Position numbers and translations under genes: made by a program. The notes under the pieces are model-generated. The model was not told the origin of the DNA. It saw only the letters and a program-made list of their open reading frames with translations, and ran no database searches. 36,525 nt of DNA, from the NCBI GenBank assembly GCA_020719775.1, contig DYPS01000020.1, positions 1 to 36,525 on the forward strand, written 5' to 3'. Positions within the stretch are counted from its first letter, which is position 1, and each line of letters opens with the position of its first letter. The DNA comes from Desulfosporosinus sp. Lineage in GTDB: Bacteria > Campylobacterota > Campylobacteria > Campylobacterales > Arcobacteraceae. Below, one piece after another: positions 11,523 to 20,600 of this stretch.

Positions 11523-12651
11523 TCAAACAATCTCAATTTCATCATTCATTCCCATTAACTCAACAAAAGGGTATAAGTCCATCTATCCAAACCATTTTTA
11601 AATTGCTGTTTAGTATATGCAAAGGTCGTTTATGTAAAAAGATATCTTCTTCTTGTTTTATACAATCATTGACAAAAAATCATTGTTAGAAACTTTTTTT
11701 AAAGGGTTTTTGACTTACTTTTTTTAGCCTAATATTTGTATTGTATGTGTATGACCATAGAATTGAATTATTTATGCATGCAAATCAAGCCATCTTTTAT
11801 CTAACATATTTCTAGACTAAATTCTTCCAAAGCCAATAGAATTGTCTTTAATATTTTTTAATTTAATTTGCAAAGTGAAAACTTCATTTTAGCTTATCTT
11901 GTTCCCCCAAAGTTGAAAATACGAACTACCTTCAACATTTTTTTTTTATTGAATCCCCGATAATTATATATCTGTCCGAAAATTTGCAGTTAGGGTTAAC
12001 TGTAAATTTGCCTATAATTTTTGGCTCATTTGGTTTATATATTTTTTAATTTTTTTGCCAATTTTATTTTTGCATTTATTATTGCATGCTTTACATTATA
12101 AATCTTAAATTATTCAGTTAATTATGTTGCTCCAATATTATCAGGTCTTTACTTTTCACTTACCTTTAAAGAAAATTGGTTCTTTCTTACATTTTTTTTA
12201 TCTTTTAGGCGATAAATCTTAAATTATTTAGTTAATTATATTGCTACAATATTATCAAGTCTTTACTTTTCACTTACCTTCAAAGAAAAATGACTTTTTC
12301 TTATAACTTTTCCATTTTTCTGTCCTGCAGCCTTTCCCTTGAATATTAAATTTTTTAAAGAGGAAGGGAAAGCTTCTTTTTTTTATTCATAATAGCTGTC
12401 TAAATTGCCAAAGAATTATCTTCTAAATTAAAGGATGATTGTTCTGTAGTTTATAGTGACCTGTATAAGTCTTGAGCCGTTTAGAATAAGTGAAGAAATA
12501 TTTCAGGAAGATTGTCATTTGAATAATCGCCTTGGTAAGCATGCTATTTTTTATTGTCTTAGACTAGTATTTTTATAGTACCTTTCTGAAAAGAAAATGA
12601 GTAGTTTATTTCTTCTTTTTTGAAGTTTAATTATTTTTTTAATCCTTACAT
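11523..12651 (-). pseudogene. SPRY/coiled-coil gene copy 2, disrupted, with an internal tandem duplication
   Basis: It aligns with copy 1 from Met (12649-12651) to TGA (11523-11525): INYSFSFQKGTI, DNLPEIFLHLFQTAQDL, WGNKISQNEVFTLQIKL, ISFYINDLCIYQ, LYPFVELMGMNDEIEI. Three oddities are present. First, the coiled-coil segment is duplicated in tandem with a 114-bp (38-codon) offset. Second, the upstream repeat has an in-frame TGA at 12280-12282 where copy 1 has TAA (Gln). Third, a 10-base T run at 11938-11947 (A10 in the gene sense) is one base too long for the downstream SPRY frame. The homopolymer lesion could be a sequencing error, but the TGA is a plain substitution. Probably a young pseudogene. 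Confidence 0.75.
12098..12294 (-). repeat. Tandem duplication inside SPRY copy 2
   Basis: The segment from 12098 to about 12179 recurs from 12212 to about 12294 with a few substitutions. The offset is 114 bp, so the reading frame is kept. It covers the part of the coiled coil encoding QVKSKDLIIL and NQLNNLRFI. Copies 1 and 3 have only one such unit. Confidence 0.85.
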
Positions 12652-12779
12652 CTTTTTGTTCTTTAATAGATAAATTTTTCCCAAAAAGTTAAATGCAAAG
12701 TTGATGAATAATGTATATATTAAAGGTCAAAAAATTAATCATATTTTGTAAATCTATTTTTTTTAAGCCATAAACTATA

Positions 12780-13215
12780 ACAGTTTGTCGGTTTTTAATA
12801 TGTTTATTTCTTGCTTATTTTTTTACTTATTCTCTAAAATCTTTTATTTATTTCCAAAATTATATTTTAATGCCTTTTTTTTCTTTAATTAAACAGAAAT
12901 TTAATCTTTTAAAAGTTTTATTATCTTTCTTTCTGCTTGCTTCTCTCTTTCTTATTTATAAAGTCAGGGGTAACTAAATTTACTTTATCCATAAAATCTG
13001 CTTAATTGATATAAAAATATCTTTTAAATTAAATCTTGATAACCTTGTGGGCTGAAGTTATATGAATAATTTTTGAATAATTTCAAATAAATCAATAATT
13101 GTTTTAGGGAAATTACATTGGAATCTATGATATGCAAGTTCTCACTTATTGTCTTACACAAATATGTTTATAGTATTTTTTTGATAAGAAAAAACACATC
13201 TGATAAAAAACTCAT
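12780..13215 (-). pseudogene. Relic of a further SPRY-family copy (N-terminal part only)
   Basis: Between copies 2 and 3 the minus strand still reads like the family's N-terminal domain: SYQKNTINIFVQDNK, then a TGA, then ELAYHRFQCNFPKTIIDLFEI in the place of DNLPEIFLHLF, then a basic stretch like the start of the coiled coil. No SPRY part is left before copy 2 begins. An in-frame TGA and strong divergence mark it as an old, truncated duplicate. Confidence 0.6.
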
Positions 13216-13318
13216 GAGAAATAATATTCGATATAGGAACATTCATCTCTATAAAATACTATTTAATCAGATCATAAAATTATTATTTTATTCCTATTAA
13301 ACTTATGTTCTTTTAAAA

Positions 13319-14284
13319 TCAAATGATCTCTATTTAGTCCCCAAGGTCTCTTAACTGTATAAATGGATATAAATCTTGGCTACTGAATTACTTATCAATA
13401 TTTTATTAAAGAATAGTAATATTGTTTATGAAAAGGAAGATCTTATTCTTATTTTGGACTACCATTTTTAATTTATCATTTTTTATGACTTTTTTGGAAT
13501 TTGAAACATATTTAGTTCTTCCTAAACATACTGTATTATGAGTAGGACCGTTGTACATTATCATTTCATTTTGAAAATTAATCACTCTGCTATCAAATAA
13601 TTTATTAGATTAAATTCCAATTCCAATTATATTGTCTGTTATATTTTTCAAAACGATTTATAGAGTAAACACTTCATTTTATTCTATTTTATTGCCCCAT
13701 ATTTGGTAAATTAAGCCAAACTAAGCAGTTCTTTTAATTATGTTTCCAGTAATTTGATATCTGTTTGAATAAAAACAATTTTAATTAACAGTGAACTTTT
13801 TACATTTTTTTTATTACTTTATCTCCATATTTTTAACAGCGTTTTAAAAATTATATTTTTTTAGCTAATTCTTTAGTCTTTAAATCATTAAATCTTTATT
13901 TACTCCCTACAACTCTAAATACTTAACCTTTTATTAAAGTCTTTTTATCTTTCTATCTTGAGACTTTTATTTTGATTCCTAACTTCTTTAAAGTGGCAAC
14001 ACAAGTATTTTTTTTTTATTCATAAAAACTACTTAAAGCACTAAAGAAGAATTTTCTAAACTGAAGCATGAATGATCAGTATTTTGTAGCGACGTAAACA
14101 GATCTCTTGCATTTTCAAAAAAGTGCAAAAACACTTCAGGAAGATTATCATTCGAATACTAACCTTGATAGACTAATTAGTGTTTACAATCTTCAATGAA
14201 TATTTTGATTGCACCTTTCTGAAACGTAAAATAGTAGCTAACTTATTATTTTTGAAAATTGATTTATTTGAGTTCGGCTTCCAT
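13319..14284 (-). CDS. SPRY-domain protein with N-terminal beta-rich domain and coiled coil, copy 3 (321 aa)
   Basis: ATG 14284 to TGA 13319-13321 is 322 codons and open throughout. It begins MEAELKQINFQKQQVSYYF, with the same N-terminal domain as copy 1 (FTFQKGAIKIFIED; YSNDNLPEVFLHFFENARDLF). A coiled coil follows (about residues 100-165), then a SPRY domain (IYQIWGNKIEQNEVFTLQIVL; IIGIGIQSNKLFDS; the closing IFLFINNITILQ and LYPFIQLRDLGDQIEI). Copies 3 and 4 are closer to each other than to 1 and 2, including about 150 bp of 5' flank. An upstream open stretch is also similar in copy 4 but contains a 3-base indel and then loses frame, so the Met at MEAEL is the best start. Likely an adaptor protein; the partner is unknown. 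Confidence 0.85.
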
Positions 14285-14298
14285 TTGTTTGATATTAT

Positions 14299-14940
14299 TC
14301 AACTGTCGATATATCTTATCTTATATTAATAGTGATTGCTTAAAAAATATAATTTGTGAGTTAATATATTAAGATAAATATATTAAGATGGTTTTAAGAA
14401 TGTCATTTTTGACACGGCTGCCAAGTTTAATAAGATTGGCTCGGATTATAAAATTCTAATATATTTTAATTATAAGTTATATTTATAAGATAAAATAATT
14501 TCTATTTAGGCCCCAATATCTCTCATTTGTATGAATGGATACAAATCCTTGCTCTTGAATTATTTGTCGATGCTCTCCTAAAAAATTAGCACATTGTTTA
14601 TGAATAAAGATATCTTATTTTTGTATTAGACAAGCATTTTTAATTTATCATTTTTTATGACTTTTTTAACTGCACCCAAATGTTTAGTCCGGCCAAGGCA
14701 TATTGTATTATTCAAATTAAAACACGAATGCTAAGTATTTTGAAGTGATGTAAACAGATCTTTCGCATTTTCAAAAAAATGCAAGAAAACTTCAGGAAGA
14801 TTGTCATTTGAGTATTGGCCTTAATATATGCAGTATTATTTGCCATCTTCAATGAATATTTTGATTGCACCATTCTGGAACGCAAAATAGTAGCTGATTT
14901 GATCCTTTTTGAAACTGATTTACTTGAGTTCGGCTTCCAT
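14299..14940 (-). CDS. SPRY-family copy 4, internally deleted hybrid ORF (213 aa)
   Basis: ATG 14940 to TGA 14299-14301 is 214 codons and open. The N-terminal domain is intact (MEAELKQISFKKDQISYYF ... DNLPEVFLHFFENAKDLF). After HSCFNLNN the frame jumps straight into the second half of the SPRY domain (TICLGRTKHLGAV, KISLFINNVLIFQ, LYPFIQMRDIGAQIEI), so the coiled coil and the first SPRY strands are missing. The deletion keeps the frame; its joint is near 14720-14735. The family's usual stop after IEI is also lost, and the frame runs on about 60 codons through AT-rich sequence to a TGA inside the 5' flank of copy 3. It may make a small fusion protein or be a pseudogene that happens to remain open. 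Confidence 0.6.
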
Positions 14941-15201
14941 CTATATGTCGATATTATTTACTTGCAGATATATCTTATCTAAATATTTATAGCGATTCAA
15001 TATAAAAAAGAATTTAATATAATCCAGATAATAATATTTTTAAATTGCCATTTTTGACATTGATGCCAAGTTTTCTTTAATTTTTTTAAAATGTCCTCTC
15101 CATTAATAAATACTTCCATTAGTTGAAATTTAAATTATCAAATAAATATTTTACTATTTCTTTTATTACGTGAAATCAATATAACTATATAGCTATATAA
15201 A
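14941..15201. other. Intergenic region between POLD2 and the SPRY array
   Basis: Both neighbours are on the minus strand, so this holds the POLD2 3' flank and the promoter of SPRY copy 4. A segment at about 15044-15077, shared with the 5' flank of copy 3 (about 14400-14434), is the only recognisable feature. Confidence 0.5.
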
Positions 15202-16453
15202 TCATAGCTAAAATTATTTAGTCTGTAAATCCTCATTTGAAATATCGATTATACTCATTCTATTTCCAGGAACTGCAACTAATCTCACCTTTCTCATATT
15301 ATCTTAAAACATTGATGTTCTGAACTAGCTACTTTTGCCATGGATGACTAAGTGTGGCATTTCTCTAATAATTAATGGATCTTGTTTGTAAGGCTAACTT
15401 GCCATCGTAAAGGCTTCAGTTGGGCACATGTGAGATGATTTTACAATTATCTACATCAGCTAAATCTAAGATTAGATTGAACAGTTTGCCTTCATGTCAA
15501 GAAGGTTCTAGCCACAGCCGATCAGCATATTTAAATTGTTTTTTCCTTTGAATACTTGAGGATTTGAACAAAGACCAACATATTCTCTACTTTTTGGGAA
15601 AATAACAGGGTTATGCATAATTAATGGGGATATCCGTTTTCTATCCTTTCCACTTGAAGGAATCACAAAAGTTTACACATTTTTACTGATCTGTTATAAA
15701 AAGTTATCGAATTCTTTTATTTCCTTAACTTATTTCTTAAAACCTCCAATAATGACTATATTCGCTAAGTTTCTATTTATTAAATTATCCTAGTTTTTTA
15801 TAAAATGGCTCAGCTTGTACATAGTCTCAAGAGTAGGTTCAGACAAAACTATTAAATACTTTGGGTGTTTTATTGTATTCAAAAGTTTAGGTTGGTGTGG
15901 ATATTCTGGGTAAAACATTTCACCAACCAAAAACTTGTTTGCATTTTTTTTATATTTACCTTTTATCAAGACAACGACTCCGAAGATAAGTTTATTTGGC
16001 TTAATGATTTGACCTGAAAATTAATTAAAAAATACCATCTAACATAGTCCCTTAATCAAACTACAACTTAACTTTTCCAGTATTATCCTAGAGCTAAAAC
16101 TAATCCAGCTCATCCCACACCCGATTATGATCAGCATATTTTTATTTATATCCTTTCTCAAAGGCACGGATCCTATATTTCTATATCCTCTTCAAGACAC
16201 CATACAGACAGTCGATATTTTGTTTATCTTCGACTTAGCACATCTCTCTAAGCTAATTTATTCCTACATTTGCATCTCTGAATGATCTTTTTTTGAACTC
16301 CTCTAATCGATGCTTGTACATTTATTTGAATTATAGGGTTAGTTATCTTTTTTAGCAGGGCATAACCGGATAAGTTAAGAGACCTTTTTATCTCTCGATG
16401 TGTATACTAGGAGCAAGAGAAAGATTGTCAAATGATAGGAGAAGTGACTGCAT
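15202..16453 (-). CDS. POLD2: DNA polymerase delta small (B) subunit
   Basis: The gene is two exons on the minus strand, 16453-16036 and 16013-15202, joined across a 22-nt intron, giving 409 residues (human POLD2 has 469). It is the accessory subunit that links the polymerase delta catalytic chain to its other subunits in replication. The N-terminal part has the family pattern QFKQMYKHRLEEF, then CLYGVLKR, then the OB-fold segment LQDNTGKVKLQFDQ. The inactive phosphodiesterase-like domain follows: NIVIIGGFKK, FDNFLQQISKNV, PLIMHNPVIFPKS. The C-terminus has the conserved order NPQ, IGCGQNLLDM, CPTEAF, DPLIIREMPHLVIHG, and closes with VRLVAVPGNRMSIID before TGA 15202-15204. The start is MQSLLLSFDNLSLAPS; no earlier in-frame Met was seen. 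It is the clearest housekeeping gene in the window. Confidence 0.88.
16014..16035 (-). other. 22-nt intron in POLD2
   Basis: In gene sense it starts GTATTT and ends TTTCAG. Removing it joins GTMLDG to QIIKPNKLIFG and restores the conserved POLD2 OB-fold frame. Without removal the upstream frame reads a different, non-homologous peptide. It shifts the frame by one, so the evidence is the homology on both sides. Confidence 0.8.
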
Positions 16454-16645
16454 ACTTGTTGGATTTATTAAAGTGGTATTAAGTGATTGAGCGCTAAAAT
16501 ATTATTTTTTTATAAATGGCAGAGTTCTAAATATAAATGAAGAATTCAATAATTAAAAATAATCAAATACAGACAACTAAATTCCCTGAAACTATCAGCA
16601 TGCAATGACAAATTTAAGGAGCTTGTAAAGCTTAAATTTAGCACA

Positions 16646-17211
16646 TCAAGTTTATATATAGAGTGGATAGGACTTATGGTCTTTTAGCTCAATGGCATCT
16701 ATCTAATCATACAAAAACCACAGGTTAGAAAATTCATGCCCAAGACTAACGCTCTATTCAAGTCGCATCTCTTCAATAGCACTTTGTAGTTAATAAGCAT
16801 GTCAACTGCTAATTATTTACTTTTCGTAAAGTTCGATCATACTTATCGTTATTTCATGTAAGGTGCTGAATAATTAAATTCAAGACTTAATTTAGTAATA
16901 CTCAATTAATTCTCTATGCTATTTTTATATTAAGTTAATTTTCCTGATAAGAAATAATTTAATTACAACTTACAATGCTAATTTATTTGCCTTTATTTTT
17001 TGCATATATCATTTTTCCTTATGGTAAGACTCTCTCCTTCTTGATCCTACATGGAATATTTTTATTTTTGATGACCAATGACAGTCTTTTGCTGAATTAA
17101 GGTTAACTATAGTCAAATGCAGACATTTTTTAAATTCGCGAATGATCTATAAGTTTTAAGTCTAGGCTTTCCGAAGGGAATATTAAATTCATGATAAAGA
17201 CATTGCTTCAT
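16646..17211 (-). pseudogene. Unresolved minus-strand coding remnant or multi-exon small gene
   Basis: Two minus-strand stretches have good protein composition but do not join simply. The first starts with ATG 17211 (MKQCLYHEFNIPFGKPRL), meets TGA at 17113-17115, then reads on well as KYSMQDQEGESLTIRK and NQLSITKLSLEFNYSAPYM to a TGA at 16839. An 18-nt GT...AG segment at 17107-17124 would remove the first TGA in frame. The second is one base out of register: MIELYEKQIISS, a TGA at 16802-16804, then a very protein-like IEEMRLEQSVSLGHEFSNLW continuing to HKSYPLYIQT and TGA 16646-16648. It may be a small gene with tiny introns that I cannot place, or a decayed one. The plus strand is also TGA-poor here, so the strand choice is not certain. 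Confidence 0.38.
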
Positions 17212-17645
17212 AAAAATAAGCCAAGCTCGAAATAAATAGCAAATTCACAAAAACGCAGAGCATTAAAATAAAAAAATTTAAAAAATAACGAGTCATCAAC
17301 TAATGTAAAATTAAAAAATAAAGGCTCAAATTAAGCAAAGACAAAGTCGTACTATTAATCAAGAAGGAAATAACAGTTATAGTAAAAATTAATTATACTA
17401 CTTGGAGTTAACTATCATTGCAGAGCTATTAAAAAAAATAATCAAAAATAGGAAAGCAAAATGTAAAATATATTAAAGTTATCATTTTCTGATCATCATG
17501 CACGACTCATGCAATAGCTAAAGAAATATTGGTATTGCTTCTATATTATTTTTGCCATTTTTAGAATTTTATGCATTGGTATTTTATTGGGATTATTAAT
17601 TCTTAACCAACTTATTTTTTTTTCATAATATTTATAAAAGTTTAA
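17212..17645. other. A-rich intergenic region upstream of the fibrocystin-like gene
   Basis: It lies between two divergent starts and should hold the promoter of the fibrocystin-like gene. Plus-strand frames are open through parts of it, with ATG codons at 17461 and 17498. The 17498 frame joins the main protein frame without an intron and would add a hydrophobic N-terminal extension. I judged this less likely than the start at 17646 because the latter gives a standard signal peptide. Confidence 0.45.
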
Positions 17646-20600
17646 ATGTTCTTCAAACAAACCAGGCACAAGACTGCCAGTTTATTACTTCTAACATGCT
17701 TAATAAGTAAATATCCATTTATTTAGTTAATCTTAGCCTTATACAAGCAGTACCTTCAATTTAATATGTCTCAACAAATATTTTGGCACCAGTACCCGCT
17801 TACGGCTCACTCATGGGAGGAACCACTCTTTATATCAAAGGGTCAGGCTTTAGTACCATCTCTAATTAAAACTCGATTTTTATTGGACCCTATCCATGTA
17901 TAGCCAATGCAGATGGAGCCCAAGATAGTCTATTAGTCTGCAGAACGACTGAATTCACTGATCCAAATTTTAAATATGGATTAGCAACAACAGTCACAGT
18001 CACAACACCCGAATCCTCACCCTAAACAGCCACCTGCACTATATCTGTATGTAAATTTTCATACGTTGGATCTTACACACCTCTTCTTTATTAAATAAAT
18101 CCAAGAAGTGCATATGGAGATGAACAGATTAAAATATGGGGCGTTCATAGAATTACTGACCCAGGGGATGGAAGATCAGCTACAATGGGACAAATTTAAA
18201 GCCTACTTATTGATGGAATTACCTGTTCCTTGATTGATGTTGTTCAGTAAGATACCATAAGCTCAGGAAGTAGAGATTTAATTGAATGTAATGTCTACAA
18301 GGACCAAGATGCAGGAGAGTATAATTTTTCTGAAACTGTTAATTCAGGTTTGATGCAAAATTCAGTTAGAACTTTCCAGACTAGTTTATTTACGGGAAAT
18401 AACTACACACAAAGAGTTGTCGCCAAAGTTGATGCCATGCCATTCCATTAAGGAGGAAGCTTAGGTCAAAATATTAGGTTATTAGGTACTGGATTTGCTC
18501 AAAATCTTACAAACTTTACATGCCAAGTTGCAGGCCAATAATGCCAAGTTACAGAATCTACAGTAACTTCGATTACAGTAAGCATTCCTATTCAAGATCT
18601 TTCAAATGTTAATTTTGGAGCTCTTCCAAAAGACTCATCTGATGCTCAAACTCAATAAGGGTAATTTTTGGGCTCACATGGATTCAGATACACCAAATAT
18701 GACATAACAGATATGTGGAAAACAACCTAAAATTGGATAACCTTTCTACAACAACCATCAAATGGTTTAACCGTACTCGATGACAAGTTAGTTACAGAAG
18801 TCAGTTCAACTTAAAGTTAATCTTCACCTTATGCTTAATATTGGAGAGGATACTTTATAGCACCAACCACAGGAGTTTATAGATTTGCAGGGACCGGCGA
18901 TGACTAATTTATCGTAAAGTTTTCACAAGTTCAAAACAGCTCAAATTTAGCAAATTTACAGACCCTGATCTCTTAATCCCAATATTCAAATCAACATTTC
19001 CTTCCATATTGGACAGGCTAAGGAACTACTTAGGTTAACATTACTCTTAGCAAGGGCTATTATTATATGGAAGCTGCCAACTTAAACTATGGAGGTGTTG
19101 GTTTTTTCAAATTAATAGTTGATACCCCTTAAAATGGTTATGTGATTAATCCAACATGGCAAGTTGATAAAGTTTAGATAATTCAAAACAACTTAATTCC
19201 TGAAATAATTACAGTAACTGTGAATAACACAGCCCTATCAGCTAGTTCAAACCATTCATTTAATCTTTACTATCAAACAGTTTCAAGTGGAATTGTAAGC
19301 ACCTACCTCTGCGTATTTGCTTTAGGGGATACTGCAGATTAATTTTCATATAAATTATCTCAATCAAACATGTCAGCGCTATCAAACTACAATGATGTCG
19401 TAACTTTACAGACAGTTACTGATGCAAGTCTTGCTATTACAAGCTACATTTACACAATCACAATAAACAATTACAGATTAAACCCAGTGGTTCCATTAAC
19501 TCAGACTTCTGCAGTTAAGATAGCTCAAACCCAAAACCACTCTGCTGCAATCAGCGGAACATACAGTTTAAAAATTGGCACTGATGTCCTATCCGTTTGG
19601 TCTACAAAGCTAAACGCTGATTCTCCTAACATATCATTTGACGTCAATACATATCATTTAACAGAAGCCTTAAACAAATATTACAGTTCTTCATAAATAA
19701 ATGTTGTTTCTTTGAAAGGAATATCAAATGTGGATAAAATTACATATTTCATTTAGTATGTTGGTGTTTTAGGTGTTCCTGGAGAATTGACTGTCAGTGA
19801 TTCTATTCTCTTATTAGGAGGATCAAATAATACTTTTACTAAGACTGTAACTACATTAAGATGGTTTTCAAATAGACCATTTTACAGTCCGATTCCCATG
19901 GATTTCATGAAAACTGCAGAATCCACTCCTCAACTTTATCTAACCACTAACAACATTCCCATCATTTGTCAAGATTGCAGCTACGCATTCGATTCAACCA
20001 AAAATGCTGTTGTTAACTCCGCATCATTATCTAGCACTACTTACACAATTTCGGTCACAGATACTGCGAGCGTTGGATTCACACTCAGTGATGTTTCAGT
20101 TTACCTCCTCGGAGTTCAATGCAAAACTTTGACTGGAAGTTTGGCCAGTTTTACTTGCAACTTCGACACTAATACTGCTGGAAGTCCTGCTTTGCCAGCA
20201 GGTTCTGCTACTCCTTAAGTTCACATCGCTCAAATCGGTTATGCAGATGTTTCAGCCTTGACTTCAGTTACAATTAGTTCGACTGTCACATCTTTGTCAC
20301 CAGCCTCTACAGGCACTAATGGAGGAATCAAAGCCACTTTAATAGGAACAGGTTTTCCTCTTGATTCCACTACCTCTTTCTCAATCGTCCTCTGTGACAA
20401 TTCAGTAAATAATTTCATATCAGTCTCCAACTAAAAAATCGAGTTCATAATCCCAAAAGCAGTTACTGCCTGTTCAGGATCTACAAAGTCTCAACTCTAG
20501 TTCGGTGGACAGAATCTGACTTTAACCTTCACTTATGACGATGCAGTAACTCCACAAGTCACTTCATTATCAACAACTTCAGCTTCACCTATTCTGAAAG

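Noticed and set aside
16605-17040. Plus-strand frames open from about 16541 and 16605
   Set aside because: Two plus-strand frames are open at once, which shows that TGA absence is not informative here; the minus strand gives better composition, although this is not certain.
17498-17706. Alternative start of the fibrocystin-like gene at 17498 or 17696 without an intron
   Set aside because: Both are in frame, but neither gives a standard signal peptide, while the 17646 start plus a 20-nt intron does. Kept as a fallback.
17461-17860. Plus-strand ORF from ATG 17461 with a hydrophobic helix (IIFAIFRILCIGILLGLLIL)
   Set aside because: It is out of frame with the fibrocystin-like protein, reads into the IPT region in the wrong frame and stops at TGA. 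No intron of the right length was found to link it to the main frame.
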